Shown: positions 1-11,968, counted from the stretch's first letter. The stretch: DNA of 64,000 bases from Echinarachnius parma (GCA_037951105.1 JBAMJV010008830.1:1-64000); one strand, 5' to 3'. The notes: generated from the letters alone by a model not told the origin. Numbers and translations are program-made.

Positions 1-315
1 GGGGGGGGGGGAGACATCGCTTTAGTCTAAATTGGATCGCATTAACTCACTGCACTTTTTCCTTATCACTCGATGGTCTGTTGTAATATTTTGGTCGCAG
101 TTCAGGCCATTTTTGAAGACTTTAAGCAATGGTTTTGAATGCATCGCAGCGCTTTGTGGTCACTAAATTCAAAACAAAAAATGCAAGTTAGCGGGACTTC
201 ACAACTCCACCAGCACTCGGCAGCTATCCCGCTAACTCAAGTGAACGCGAACGCTAGCGTTCAAGGTCGGGCTGATAGTGCCCCCGAATTTATGATCTAA
301 TGTGCACAATAAGTG

Positions 316-898
316 GGTGCTAATGTGGTTTCGTACTCCTTTTTTTTGTTTTTGTTTTTTCGTACCACTTTTTGTCTTCTTTTTTCCAACGCTTTATTTG
401 TCTTTAAACTCAACTAAATTAGTTCGTATTATTCACTGCACTTTGTCCTTATCCCTCTATGCTCTGTTGAAATATTTTGGTCAACATTTAAGCCATTTTT
501 TGGCGACTTTAATCGATGGGTTTGAAAGCGTCGCGGCACCAGCTTCGCGGTCAGCTATGGATGTAACCGGTACGGCGCGCGCGAGCACGTACCACACGTT
601 CAAGTCACCGGGTAGCTAACGGCATAGCTGCTCGTGAAGTCCCGCTATTTCGATTGTTGCGACCGTGAACTCGCGGAGCTGGTCCGGCGATGCTTTCAAA
701 GCCATCGATTAAAGTCTCCAAAAAAGGGCTTAAATGTTGACCAAAATATTTCAACAGACCATCGAGGGATAAGAACAAAGTGCAGTGAATAATACGAACT
801 AATTTAGTTGAGTTTAAAGACAAATAAAGCGTTGGAAAAAAAGAAGAAAAAAAGGGGTAAAACAAAAAAAAAAAGGAGTACAAAACCACATTAGCGCC
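316..898. mobile_element. Foldback MITE with 8-bp target duplication
   Basis: The two ends are inverted copies (GGTGCTAATGTGG at the left; the right end reads the same with one change on the other strand). Inverted arms of roughly 230 bp (about 316-545 and 670-898) flank a GC-richer centre. AATAAGTG is repeated exactly at 308-315 and 899-906, which is the target duplication. Eight bases fits hAT or Merlin-like elements, but the termini do not decide it. Partial relatives lie at 28-150 and 24485-24860. The open frames in the arms are not genes. Confidence 0.8.
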
Positions 899-1057
899 AA
901 TAAGTGTGCTTAAAATTATACATATGATACGGTACTTACCACCGATTAGATGATACATATGTAATGCAACTATGGGGTGGATCAGAATGATGATTTTTCG
1001 CTCCATTCCGCATCAAAATGAGTGATTTATGCACATCATCGACTTCTATCTGTGTTG

Positions 1058-1190
1058 TATCGCGACTTCTGAACGATCGATTACCGTACGACCACTAAAC
1101 GCGCGAGTCAGATCTGCCGTCTATTCGGCGGGCGCGGTACTTGAATGGAGACCGTTCGCGCGATCATCGCTCGTTCAGAAGTCGCGATAC
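1058..1190. repeat. GC-rich inverted repeat
   Basis: About 24 bases beginning GTATCGCGACTTCTGAACGA at the left are repeated in inverse at the right end, round a CpG-rich loop. It could be a small MITE. No target duplication was found. Confidence 0.5.
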
Positions 1191-1349
1191 AACCGCGATA
1201 CGCGATACAACGCTAGCGCTCCGCGCTAGCGTTCACTTGAGTTACTATCCCGCTAGCTAGCTAGCAGGGACTAGTGAGTGGAGAGAGTAAGTGTAGGGCC
1301 TTACTCCTGCGGTGCTCATGTGCACTCGTGTACGGGTTACGTCATTGAT

Positions 1350-1682
1350 TAACTGTGATCAGCACTGTGACGCGACGTCGCTTGAAATCTTGCAGGTACA
1401 GTTTTGTAGATGTGCGACGAGGTAAAAAATCGCCTTTACTTACAAAATAATTTGAATTTGTTTCGCACTGAATTAATAAATCTCAATTTGAGGTAAGTTA
1501 TCCTTCTTTTTTAGCAAATAATGTACGATGAGTTCAATCATAGTAAAGGTAATTCAGAGCGAAACAAATTAAAATAATTTTGTAAGTAAAGACTAAAGGT
1601 GATTTTTTACCTCTTCGCACATCTACAAAAATGTACCTGCAAGATTTCGAGCGAAGTTGCGTCACAGCGCTGATCACAGTTA
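1350..1682. mobile_element. Foldback MITE with 9-bp target duplication
   Basis: The termini TAACTGTGATCAGC and GCTGATCACAGTTA are perfect inverse complements, and pairing continues for about 130 bp per arm. GTCATTGAT is repeated exactly at 1341-1349 and 1683-1691. A 9-bp duplication points to Mutator-like elements. The element has no coding capacity. Confidence 0.85.
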
Positions 1683-1691
1683 GTCATTGAT

Positions 1692-2708
1692 ATACATGTA
1701 CACACTGGAAATGTAAGTTGTAGCACGCTGCACACTGCCAAATACGCGACGTTGATGCCGCCGCAAAGATTCTAAGTACACCCAATGCAATAGTATACAA
1801 AAGGTGCTCCAAATTGATTCACACGTGTGAATTGCGCACTTTTTGTATTTGGAGTACTTTTCACACTGTCGCTAGCTTCATGAAGAGGGCGCTGTTGCTA
1901 TATCCAGTATTTTTATATCAATGGGTAACATCCGTAGCTCGAGTGGATGTATGGTGGCTCCAAATCGGAAACTAGAAAAAACATGTTCACATGGTCATGG
2001 CCACCCACTTGATCGATTGATGACCTGTCAGATTTAGTCATTTAGAGCCACCATACATCCACAAGTAGCCGGTACGGCACCCGCACTGCATGAGTACTAG
2101 GGGTATCGTCTCCACTCGCAAGTCACCTAGCTAATGAAAATGTTAGGAAGACACATTTTTATAAATGTTGGGACATTATCCTTGGACATGTTATTCTTAT
2201 CGTATACTTGCAAAGCTATCTAACAACAATATAGGGACTATTTTTGGCTGACAGAAAACATGACAAAATCGTACCAGAATTTATCTCTTACCTAAACTTT
2301 TACATGACTTGGAATAATAGATCATTATCTTCATAATCAAGGGTTGATAAAGTTTGGATGGGCAAAGAATTTAGAAATATTGGCAATTTTTTAAATTGTA
2401 GCCACAACTGTGTGATAATGGCTGATATACATGTACATGTAGTAACAGTGCGAGTGCGCGGTAGTGCGTTTTGCACTGTTGGTGTACACATAAACACAGT
2501 ACTGTACTGTGCAGCCTGCATTGCACTGATAATGCATGAGTCCATTGTTGCATTGAAAGGATACATGGGTGCTGCGATGATATTGCTTGTCGGGCAGGTA
2601 AATGGTCATACCATGGTATGACCATTCACAAATTGGATATGATGAAAGACATGAAATTTAACTTCAAAATGTGAACCACTTAGTATTCTTTTTCACTATC
2701 TTTTACAG
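1692..2708. other. Upstream region and first intron edge of RPL32
   Basis: This stretch holds two short inverted repeats: GTGGATGTATGGTGGCTC at about 1942 with its inverse at 2044-2061, and a 26-base perfect palindrome centred on CCATGG at 2601-2626. A 3' splice site (TTTTACAG) ends at 2708, so the RPL32 start codon lies in a second exon. I could not place the non-coding first exon or a pyrimidine-tract start. Confidence 0.5.
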
Positions 2709-2736
2709 CGATTGGGAGTAAGCGACCAAAATCAAG

Positions 2737-5385
2737 ATGGCTCCCTCGGTGAGACCCCTGATCAAACCAAACATCGTCAAGAAGAAGCTGAAGCACTTCA
2801 AGCGCCACCAATGTGACCGCTACGTCAAAGTCAAGGTATGTTTGCTCAGTCGGAGACTGCTTGGTGATATGACGCACCAGGGCAAAAAATACACAGGGCG
2901 ACGGACCGATTCTACCCCAAAACCGTTGAAATCGCTCTGTCTCTGGCACTTTGCGATCATGAATGCAGAAAGATAGATTGCTTTCTGCATGATCACAAAG
3001 TCCCTCCAGGTGTGGCTGGTGTTAATGGAGGGAATTCACATTAGGAGGTTTGTACAAACCATGGTTTGACAATGGTTTACATCTATGGAATGCCATTGGT
3101 AAACTGATGGAGAATGAATGTAAACTCCATACTTGTTAACAATGTTCTTTTACAATTTAAGGGTATGCGAGCAGCATTCCATAGAATTATGTAAACCATC
3201 TTCAAACCATGGTTTGTACAAACCTCCTTTGTGAATTCCACCCATTATTTCTGTATGTAATGGCTGTGTGTGTTGAATTACGCGCTCCTGACAGGCGATT
3301 GAGCTATTTAGTGCCCAGTTGTTTGTAGCGAGTGCTACATGAAATGGCAGGTTATAACTACTGTTGTGCCAGTTAATGGCATCGTGGATTTAAAACCAGC
3401 CGACATGCAACAAAAAGGTCATGTAAAAATGCCAGATTGTCTTCAAACACAAACTGCTTTGTTTATTACTCTATTGGTACTTGAAATCTGTATCCCTTTA
3501 TTACTATAGCCTTGCATGTATTACGCAAAATTGTTTTGCCTTTCAACGTTTTTACTTTGAGAATTTATTTCTTATTCACATTATAACCACTTGTTTCCCC
3601 CAAATAAGCTTTGGGCTCACCAAAAGTTCATTGATTAGCTTAGCAGGGAAAAATGTAATATTTTTATTTCGGGGGCTTCCTTGCTAATTTTAGTGAAGTT
3701 TTCAGGGGCTACTTTTCCAACTTTCGGGAGCTACAAATTTCAGGGGCTACTATTTAGCTCTAGTGCTGTAAATGATCATCCGATAGGCATTCGATCATGA
3801 TCCAATACAAAAATATGAAGAAATAAAAACAATTAAAACAATTTATCATTTGTTTTACTTTCCCAAATGATGAACCAACTATTTTAGCCTTGTTAATGTT
3901 TTTCTTTGTTTTGGGCCACCAATTTCAAATGTCTTGCCACTAAAATTGGAGAAGCCTTTATTTCACTTGCCCAACTGGGCCACCAAGAATACAATTCAAT
4001 TTCTTATTCCAAGGCTCCACACTTACCTTTTTTGCTGGTGGCCAGGTTGGGCCAGTGAAACAATTTCTATTTTTGTTCTTATTTGTCAATGTCGGGTTGA
4101 AAATCTACTTGCCTGATCGGGCCACCAAAATATGACTTTTTACATTTTTGCTGGCCCCCAGCCAGTGCGAGTGTCGAGCCCTGCATAAAGAATACAATTG
4201 TTTATTATTCATTATTTTTCCCTTCTAAATGCCCTCTCCCTTTACAGCCAAGCTGGCGTCGCCCCAAGGGTATTGACAACCGTGTGAGGAGGCGCTTCAA
4301 GGGCCAGCTTCGCATGCCCAATGTCGGTTATGGAAGTGCCAAGTCCACCCGCCACATGCTCCCCGACGGATTCCGCAAGTTCCTCGTGCACAATGTCAAA
4401 GTGAGTGTACAAGCAAAAATATTTTGAACTTTGGTTTTCTAGGGCTCTAAAGAAATGTAAAGACAACCATATACTGTACAATTTGGCCACGATTTAACAT
4501 TACATAACATTTAACCCTAGACAGGCGGATTCTGGGCCCCGAAACATAAGCTTAATGGCCCGGTCAGATATCAACGGATAGCGGAAACGTATGCCCAACG
4601 AATAAACAATTTGCGAAATTAAATTATCCGGTGATGAAAGTCGTCTCCATTGCTTCATGTACAAAACGTAGAACAACGTACATCACCCGACAAGAAACGC
4701 ATAGAACGGATGAAAAATTTAGCTCTCCGTTTGACATATACGTTTGCGCAATCCGTTGATATGTGACCGGGCTACAATTATGTGATGAAATGATAATGGG
4801 AATCTGAATGTTGGGGACCCCAGAACCAATGTTGACCTCTTAATTCAAAGAATGACCAATGCACTTTGGACTGGTAGCTGAGACTATCTGTGCTCTCGTA
4901 TCTGTATACAGTGCTAGAGTGATTTGTGTAGGTCCTGTTTAGTACCTATGGCAGACCAGACCAGTGGACTGTTAGATTCAGGACCTGCCAACAAGATCAG
5001 CTTAGGGCTACGTGGCCCCTGTAATGCTAGTCTAGTTTTAGACACCCTACAAACCCTTAGCAATTCAGAGCCCCCCCCCCCCCCCCCCCAAATGTCATGT
5101 TGGGGTTGTTCCAGTTATCTGCTAGCAATATTTATTAATTTATTAGTGCATTATTTCCTCTTTTAAAAGTAAATTGATCATGTTTTCTTTTATTTTTCAC
5201 CCAATCTTCCCACAATGCATCTGCAGGAGCTGGAAGTTCTGATGATGAGCAACAGGAAGTTCGCAGCCGAGATCGCCCACGGCGTATCGTCAAGGAAACG
5301 CAAGGCCATTGTGGAGCGCGCTCAGCAGCTCGCAGTCAAGGTTACCAACGGCAACGCCAAGCTGCGCAGCGAGGAGAACGAGTAG
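2737..5385 (+). CDS. RPL32: 60S ribosomal protein L32 (3 coding exons)
   Basis: Structural protein of the large cytosolic ribosomal subunit (eL32). The coding exons are 2737-2835, 4248-4400 and 5227-5385, all joined in phase 0 and bounded by GT and AG. They give 136 residues; the animal family is usually about 135. The start [17 protein letters not shown], the core [13 protein letters not shown] and the tail ending RSEENE are diagnostic. The start codon sits 28 bases after an AG acceptor ending at 2708, so there is an untranslated first exon upstream. Codons are GC-rich against AT-rich introns, as expected for a highly expressed gene. Intron 1 carries a foldback element and hAT-like debris; intron 2 carries a foldback element and a long C run. 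Unlike the next two genes, no exon copies were seen. It is transcribed towards PSMC3. Confidence 0.97.
3028..3243. mobile_element. Foldback MITE in RPL32 intron 1
   Basis: The left end (GGGAATTCACATTAGGAGG, then GTTTGTACAAACCATGGTTT) is repeated in inverse at the right end with a few changes. It is non-coding and lies wholly within the intron. Confidence 0.7.
3643..3810. mobile_element. hAT-type MITE remnant (CAGGGAAAAAT family)
   Basis: It begins CAGGGAAAAATG and contains the CGGGGGCTTCC and GTGCTGTAAATGATCATC blocks also seen in the more complete copies at 22339-22616 and 31433-31673. The right terminus is lost. Confidence 0.5.
4012..4184. mobile_element. MITE, CAGGGCTCCACACT family
   Basis: The left part GGCTCCACACTTACC and right end AGTGCGAGTGTCGAGCCCTG form an imperfect inverted pair. 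Relatives lie at 26552-26753 and 62847-63178. The CAGGG termini fit hAT elements. Confidence 0.55.
4558..4774. mobile_element. Foldback MITE in RPL32 intron 2
   Basis: CCCGGTCAGATATCAACGGA at the left is matched by an inverse copy ending TATGTGACCGGG at the right, about 38 bp of imperfect terminal inverted repeat. Confidence 0.7.
5070..5089 (+). repeat. Poly-C tract
   Basis: Run of about 18-20 C in RPL32 intron 2. Similar long C or G runs occur at 1-11, 13561-13573, about 14320-14331, about 21926-21944, about 22869-22888 and about 25100-25113. Confidence 0.9.
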
Positions 5386-5576
5386 GGTGCCCTCTATCCA
5401 AAAAACAATATAGCAAAAGACTTTTCGGGAACTATTGTCACAAAATTGACACCTCTCCAGATATCACACAGCCAACAATCTTCTTGATGATCGTGTTCCA
5501 GGACTTTCAGACGTTACATTGGTCTCAAACCTGATCAGACCCACACCTGATGGAGTTTGAAATGCGGCATTTGGTT

Positions 5577-5582
5577 AATAAA
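5577..5582 (+). terminator. RPL32 polyadenylation signal
   Basis: AATAAA 192 bases after the RPL32 stop codon and the first canonical signal there. Its position fits a short ribosomal-protein 3' UTR. Confidence 0.7.
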
Positions 5583-5684
5583 TACCACACACAACCACAA
5601 TACCTCTGCAACTTGTTAATTGTCTTGATTTTTATGAAGTCTTGTGAAATGTTTTGTTTTATGTAGAATTCCAGCATGGTTATA

Positions 5685-5843
5685 CAGTGGAACCTCTTTA
5701 TAACGAGTTTCCTGATAGGGCAAGGTAAATTCACAGGTCTTGGTTTTGCGTATTTTATTATTTTTAAGCCCTGATAAGAAAAAAAAAATATAACGAGGTA
5801 AATTCAATGGGCCAAAGGTTCTCGTTATAATGAGGTTTCACTG
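5685..5843. mobile_element. Pogo-like MITE (CAGTGGAACCTC ends)
   Basis: Termini CAGTGGAACCTC and GAGGTTTCACTG are flanked by TA on both sides, with TATAACGAG blocks inside. The family recurs at 29425-29601, and as a CAGGGAAACCCCG variant at 34301-34487 and 62604-62791. Partial copies lie near 5967, 8064-8170, 8485-8575, 11405-11510, 45600-45640, 47500-47590 and 47690-47765. These TIRs and TA duplications are typical of Tc1/mariner-pogo elements. Confidence 0.75.
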
Positions 5844-6270
5844 TAAAGCCAAGTGCACACAGAGCCAACTCGAACCGATCCGATTATCTCCTACCTGTAC
5901 ATGTTCAAATTTCACTCTGGCTTTTATATTGTACAAGTTTGAGAAATTCAAAATGTATTCATGTACAGTGAAACCTTGTTATAATGAGCATCTTGGGTCC
6001 ACTGAATTAATTGACTGTTAAATATCTTGTTACAGCTGAACAAAAATTAAATTCATGGAACCTGGACCTGTGAAGTTACCTCACCAGTCGGGGTAGGAAA
6101 TATACGAGGGCCGAGGGCGATTCTGCCCCAATTTTCAAAATAGCCCCCTAAATTCAGTAGGTAGCCCTTAAAATTACTATAGGTATTATGTTAAATATTT
6201 TGTGATATCCATCAGATTGAAAAAGTAGCCCCCGAAAAGAAAAAAAATAATTCCAGCATAGGCTCACCTT

Positions 6271-6420
6271 GGCCCAGTTGCAGAAAGAAATACAATTGAT
6301 TATAAGTCAGAAAATTTGCGCGTTGCAAACAATCAGAATTGCGCATTGAGAATGCATGATCTGACTTGCAATTAATTGTAACTAATTGTAAACGATTGTA
6401 TCTCTTTCTGCAACGAGGCC
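6271..6420. mobile_element. Small foldback MITE (GGCCCAGTTGCAGAAAG)
   Basis: The left end GGCCCAGTTGCAGAAAGAAA is matched by the inverse CTTTCTGCAACGAGGCC at the right. A diverged copy sits at 10331-10463. Confidence 0.65.
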
Positions 6421-6424
6421 TATA

Positions 6425-7473
6425 CAGGGTGGCCAAAAAAAAATATGGAACCGGGCACTTCCCCAACATATAAACTGGGCTCCAAAATAAACTTATCACT
6501 TCTTCAGAGCGACACACATTATAATCCGAAGCATAAAAATGAATCATAATTGGGCATAGATTAGCTATAATATTCCTCAGCAAGCATCTCTAAAAAAATT
6601 ATGTTTGATTTAGTCAACAAAGAATAAAATAAAGTGAAATCGCAAGAGGTCATTTTAAAAAAATCACAGAAACTGCTCGCCTTCCGGGCACGGGAGCTCG
6701 GTACGGACAATAGCTAGTCTGGTGGTTACATAACCTGCCTTCTGCCTTTGATGTTGAATGAATAGCTATTGAAAGTTCTGAATAGACCGCCTTTCGTGGA
6801 GGTTCGCAGCGAGCAATTTCTGTGATTTTTGAAAAGTGACCTGCAGCGATTCCATCGCATTTTTCTCTTTTTTGCCAAAAGCAACCTTTCAATTTTTCAG
6901 ATATGCTTCATAAGGAGAATGATAGCTTATCTGTGTCTAAATATGATTCAATTTTATGCTATGGATTTTAGTGAGCGTCGCTCTGAAGAAGTGATAAGTT
7001 TCTTTTGGAGCCCAGTTTAGTAACAAAATGATTATGTCCATTGGATAGGGTGTCTTCTCCAATTAAAAACGATACCAAGAACAGTACTTTTTGTTTTAGG
7101 GTGCTGTGAGTGACACCATGTCGGGTTCCCACAGTCGGTGCCTGTTAAATCGCACTTCCTGCCCATCATAGCATCGAACAACCTTACCCATTCTCTCGGC
7201 ACAGCTGAATGCACAAAGGCTCACTGATTGCTCGTTGTTCGATTCTATGACGGGCAGTAAGCGCGATTTAACGGGCACTGACTTGGTAAAAATTGACAAA
7301 AATGGGAACCTGACATGGTGTCACTCACAGCGCCCTAAAACAAAAACTACACGACCAAAATTACTGTTCTTGGTATCGTTTTTCATTGGAAAAGACACCC
7401 TATCCGATGGACATAATCATTTTGTAACTATATTTTGGGAAGTGCCCCATTCCATTTTGGGGGGGCCACCCTG
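6425..7473. mobile_element. Mariner-type non-autonomous element with a nested foldback
   Basis: CAGGGTGGCC at the left and GGCCACCCTG at the right are flanked by TA (6423-6424, 7474-7475), and inverse similarity continues through the GGAACCGGGCACTTCCC block. A second inverted pair (AAACTGGGCTCCAAAA at about 6473 and its inverse ending at 7019) marks a nested element. Copies of that inner element lie at 45665-46220 and 46252-46672. No transposase frame was found. Confidence 0.75.
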
Positions 7474-8060
7474 TATTAGGTACTTAGTGATTTCAAATAG
7501 ATGCCCAACATTTTACAAAGGGTAGTGAGTGTAATTCATAAACGATGCAATTAATTACCACCACTCGGAACCATTATGGCCTCGTGGTTCCATATGTGCC
7601 AAATATTTTTACCCGTACGTTTGAAGGTAATAGAATCATGGACGATGCGTTTGTTCTAGACAAAAAGTAGTCTTTGTATGCAGACCCATGAACACAATGT
7701 TGCAGTAATGGTGAAAAACATATTTTTATGAACTTGTTGGTGGAATGGACTCCTAAAAATGTTACCAATTATTAATGAGAATATTATGTGTGGGTGGTGG
7801 TACCCTTTAATCATATGTCTTATCTGCCTTTGTTCCTCGTCCTTACAAAACTTCCTCATGACATCAACAGAAGTGATCATGGATTGTAGTACAATCCGAC
7901 TTACTATTTCTACCAGTATAGATCACCACAAGTGGTTAGATCATGGATGGTCCCGTTTCCACATAACTATGATAAAGTCGCAATATAAAACTTTCTGATT
8001 TTGCCATCTTAATTCACACAAATATAAGCAGATATATTACTTGTGATACATAACACCCTT
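7474..8060. mobile_element. Fragment of TTAA MITE family B
   Basis: The part from about 7500 to 7815 matches the family at 10739-11164 and 16096-16512 (shared ATGCCCAACATTTTACAAA-like and GTGGTGGTACCCTTTAA blocks). The rest up to 8060 is unassigned AT-rich sequence. Confidence 0.5.
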
Positions 8061-8259
8061 ATACAGTGAATCCTCTTTATAAGGAGCACCTTGAGGCCCA
8101 TTGAATTGACCTTGATATCAGATATCTCCTACCGGGGCTTACAATTTGGTTTGGTTATAAAGAGGTTGTACATGTATGTGTCCTGGTGCCACAAAAGTGA
8201 CAAAACTATTTAAAAGTTGCATTATAAAACTTTCTGATTTTGCCATCTCAATTCACACA

Positions 8260-8432
8260 AAGGCCTGGTCACACAGGACACGAATAGACCCGCGAATGCA
8301 GTACGCATTAGTACGAATCGGTAAAAAGGTAGAAATCGTCTGCAAATCGTGTACGATTTCTACCTTTTTACTGATTCGTACTAATGCATACTGCATTCGT
8401 GGGTCTAGTCGTGTCCCGTGTGACCAGGCCTT
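8260..8432. mobile_element. Near-perfect foldback MITE
   Basis: AAGGCCTGGTCACAC and GTGTGACCAGGCCTT bound a hairpin pairing almost end to end (for example GTAGAAATCG against CGATTTCTAC). The same family, much enlarged, occurs at 54919-55808, sharing the GACTAGACCC and AGTACGCATT blocks. Confidence 0.8.
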
Positions 8433-8813
8433 AAGCTGCTATATATTCTGCCGATATATAACTTGTGATACACAACACCCTTATACAGTGAACCCCCTTT
8501 ATAAGGAGCACATCGGGCCTATTGAATTGACCTTGTTATATAAGATTTCATTATAAAGAGTTTCTACTGTATATGTCCCGTTGCCACAATACCATGATAA
8601 CGTTGCGATATAAAACCTTTGATTTTGCTATCTGAATTCACAAAACTCAACGCTTTCTGCAGATAAATTACCTTGTTCAAAACAGAGAAACTGACCAAAA
8701 ATATATAAAATATAAATAAAAAAAGAAACTATTAAAATTGTGTTTTCCAAGGATTCGAGCCTAAGATATCTGGACTGCTGTGAACCCGGTGCTCCTTGTG
8801 GGAACCCGATGGC

Positions 8814-9287
8814 CCAAATTCTTATCAGTGGTTCAACTTGAGCCCGGCCTAAAAAGACAAAGACTTCCAGTAACCACTTAAACAGCTTTGCACCTGCATA
8901 CCTATTCGCTACCGGAGATATTCTAATTGTTTCGTTTCATTATCCAGTCAATCCCTCGAGTTCTTCTTATAGGCATCAGGACAATGGGCTCCTTGAAATT
9001 CAGTCACAGTATAGACTATAGTCGGTCATCAGCCAAATTGCGTCCTGGATCATCCAGGACATTGTATTGCTGGTGACCGGTTTTACTATTACTGAAATAG
9101 CAAGCAGCCATTCGTAAACTTGTAAACAGAACTAGAGGATTAACTAGATAATGAAAGGAAACTTATATCTCTGGTTGCAAATAGCAACAATCAATAGGTC
9201 TGCAGGTGCAAAATGGTTTAACTGGTTACTGGTAGTCTTTGTCTTTTTAGGCCGGGCTCAAGTTGAGCAACTGATGAGAATTTGGGC
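8814..9287. mobile_element. Foldback element
   Basis: AACTTGAGCCCGGCCTAAAA at about 8837 and its inverse at about 9247-9265 anchor arms of roughly 130 bp. A single arm-like piece recurs at 44690-44770. Confidence 0.65.
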
Positions 9288-9409
9288 CAATGTTCTTTGT
9301 TTATTTTTAATTTATACGATATCTATTACTTGTGATACATAACACCCTTATAAATATGAACAGGGTCAGACATACAGCAATGACACAGACTAAATAATTT
9401 ATACTAAAT

Positions 9410-9641
9410 GTGACCGGCTATAGCAAAACCCTGCACTTGTCGGAATGGGCATTTTAAGTTCACACAATGTGTGTAGAAGACTTATGATTGTAAAATTGTA
9501 AAAATCATATCTTTGCCGATTATTGACCACTTTGTTAGAACAAATCATCAAATGAAAGCTTGTGATGAGGCCTTTCTAACTATGAAAATCTACATTTAGA
9601 TTTTTACCGACAAGTGCAGGGTTTTGCTATAGCTGGTCATA
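9410..9641. mobile_element. MITE (GTGACCGGCTATAGC family), copy 1
   Basis: GTGACCGGCTATAGCAAAAC at the left and the inverse GTTTTGCTATAGCTGGTCA at the right. Copy 2, in the opposite internal orientation, is at 12457-12687. Confidence 0.75.
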
Positions 9642-9886
9642 AATATCCTCAAATTTATCTTTTATACACAATGGTAATGTCTGAATAAAGTGTTTTGTGA
9701 CAATAGGATATCAAGAGTTCAATGAAATACAGAACACTGCAGGATATCTTGTGTAACAATCCATTTATTTCATACAATGTACATATATTTAACTTACCAT
9801 TCTGTGTTGTACACAGATGATGAGAATTTCAACATGAGCTACTACACTGGAATACTTGGGATACCACTACATGTATCAACATATTT

Positions 9887-10312
9887 GGCCTTACACCACA
9901 AAATGTCCGTTATGTCGCAATGGTACTTTCTCTTTATTAGCGGAAAGTCATATTTTATAATAAATACGACATTTAGAATGTTGATACTTCTGAATAAGGG
10001 TATTTAAATCTACCTTCCATGAAAAGAGCATCAGAAATCATTTGTAAATACAATATTTCATCTAATAAAAATTATCATATTACAACACTTAAATAGACGC
10101 CCATCTTTGAAGCGGCCCTTTTCTCCCTAACTTTAAACCTATGTAGACATTAGCCATGTTCCAAATCTTGGGCGCTCAGTTTAAGAGGGTTTGCTTAGTC
10201 AAATGTGACAAATTATAGACCATTCTTAAAGGTAATGACTTCTACATAAATGTCATTTAAAAATCAGCACAATCATTTTTCTCTACTTGGTCATTTTGTG
10301 GTGCATGGTCAC
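9887..10312. mobile_element. MITE (CCTTACACCACAAAA family), copy 1
   Basis: CCTTACACCACAAAATG against inverse CATTTTGTGGTGCATGG. Better preserved copies lie at 15215-15645 and 47942-48394. Confidence 0.7.
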
Positions 10313-10701
10313 ATATTCAGGACAATCCCATTGCGGAAACAGTTGCAATTAATTTTAAACCAGAAAATATGCACATTTGAACCAATCAGATTTGCGCATT
10401 TAGTCACATGATCTGACTTGCAATTAATTGAAACTTTACAATCAATTTCTGCAGTGGGGCCTAGAATGCATAAACTTTACACCAAACCATCAATTAATAA
10501 GCCAGAATGATTTGAATGAGTCTTTGACATCAATGTTTGAGAAAATTTCAATTAGAAAAGGAAATATATTAGTTGAATTTGTTCATGCCTACCACGTCCG
10601 AATGCTTCTACTAAATCGGGCTGATTATTGAAAGGATCAACAAAACATGCTGCATTGGAACCTCTTGACAAGAAGGTCCTACAGACCATGAAAATTACCT
10701 T

Positions 10702-11408
10702 CAGGGGGTGTTTCACAAAGATTCTAAGTTGAACTTAAAGGGTACCACCACCCCAAAATAATATTCTTATTAAAGAAAGGTAACATCTTTAGTATTCCAT
10801 TCCATCAACAAGTTCACAAAAATATGTTTCTAGAAAGAAAACAAAATATTGGAAACGCATCACCATTCTAAAGCATGCGTTCATGCGGTCTGAATTACGC
10901 AGACTGCTATGTGTGCGGTGAATTGCAACGTGTGCAGAGCGAACGAATCGCACGGGAATCTATTGTTTACAAACGTGCGCGTGAATAGCATTGGCGCACT
11001 CGCAAATGGTTGGCCCGTATGGAACCAGGAAATAGCAGTGGTGGAAATTAATTGCTTTGTTTATGAATTACACAACCCTTTGCAAAATGTTGGGTATCTA
11101 TTTGATATCACAAAACGGTGCCAAAACATATAATAATGTGTTGTTCTTTGCCTGGTGGTCCCCTTTAATTGTTGGACATTCAAAAGCAAAAAATGCAAGT
11201 ACATTGTATTTTTAACTTTTAATAGATTTTACATCAAGAACATGACATCCCCTTGGTAATAGAAAATATCAATGATTTGAATCAACATTTTATGACTTTT
11301 AAAAGAAATGTTTACAAAGTTGTTTAAAAGAAACTAATGGCTTTCCATTATTTCTAAGTCCAACTGAGAGTTAAGTTCAACTTAGGATCCGTGTGAAACA
11401 CCCCCCTG
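10702..11408. mobile_element. MITE family A split by a TTAA element
   Basis: The outer termini are CAGGGGGTGTTTCAC and GTGAAACACCCCCCTG. Inside sits a second element at 10739-11164, flanked by TTAA on both sides, with ends AGGGTACCACC and GGTGGTCCCCT. TTAA duplication fits piggyBac or Kolobok relatives. A short solo copy of the outer family is at 50212-50335, and end fragments lie near 11603 and 13565. Confidence 0.75.
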
Positions 11409-11682
11409 TTATCAAGGTAAAAATAAACTATAGGAACTGGCAAAAATGCCTTGTTATAAGAGGGTCTTGTAATATCTGAGATCCTTTATAACGAGGTTCC
11501 AATGTATTCTACATAGGTTACAAAGAGACATTTTGTTCATACAGGACATGTATTATTGTAGTTTAGGGCATCAGTTTTTTTTTGCAATTAGGGGAGAAGG
11601 TGGGGTTAGGGTTACGGATCTTTGTGAAACACCCCAAGGGCTCGTAATAAGCACTGGCCCGCTTACCCAGAGTCATCAAAAT

Positions 11683-11756
11683 AATTACGAGCTTTGGGTC
11701 ACACCAAGGTATAGTAATTCAAGTTGGCTTCCTTCTTTGACCTTGTAATCTTCATG
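11683..11756 (-). pseudogene. Partial copy 1 of PSMC3 last exon
   Basis: On the minus strand it reads a degraded MHEDY...SQLELLYLG, homologous to the end of the PSMC3 terminal exon. The block is followed by the same downstream sequence as copy 2 (TACAAAGAGCAAATG, CCCGCTATTAAGGAATTCAC), so exon end and flank were duplicated together. It lies beyond the PSMC3 stop codon. Confidence 0.7.
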
Positions 11757-11905
11757 CATGTACAAAGAGCAAATGTAAATAAAAATCCCGCTATTAAGGA
11801 ATTCACAAATTAAGTTTATGTAAACTATCAGGTGCGGCTTGTAGACATGAAAAAGCGAAATTACATTTGCTCTTTGTACAAGTGGGTATGGCTTAAATTT
11901 TCTCT

Positions 11906-11968
11906 GTAGTCCTAGGCATAGTAATTCAAGTTGGCTTTCTTCTTTGACCATGTAATCTTCATGCATGT
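11906..11968 (-). pseudogene. Partial copy 2 of PSMC3 last exon
   Basis: Second decayed copy of the last coding block, about 210 bp from both copy 1 and the true exon. It keeps the CCTAGGCATAGTAATTCAAG stretch, the complement of the real C-terminus and stop region, but the central GGILEVQ-like part is deleted. Confidence 0.7.

Noticed and set aside
302-1006. Pair of open frames of about 105 and 133 codons on opposite strands
   Set aside because: They are the two arms of one foldback MITE, so the proteins mirror each other; low-complexity Phe-rich translation.
4783-4880. Possible C/D box snoRNA in RPL32 intron 2 (GTGATGA then CTGA)
   Set aside because: The terminal stem does not pair and no C'/D' boxes are clear; RPL32 introns host snoRNAs in vertebrates, but there is no support here.
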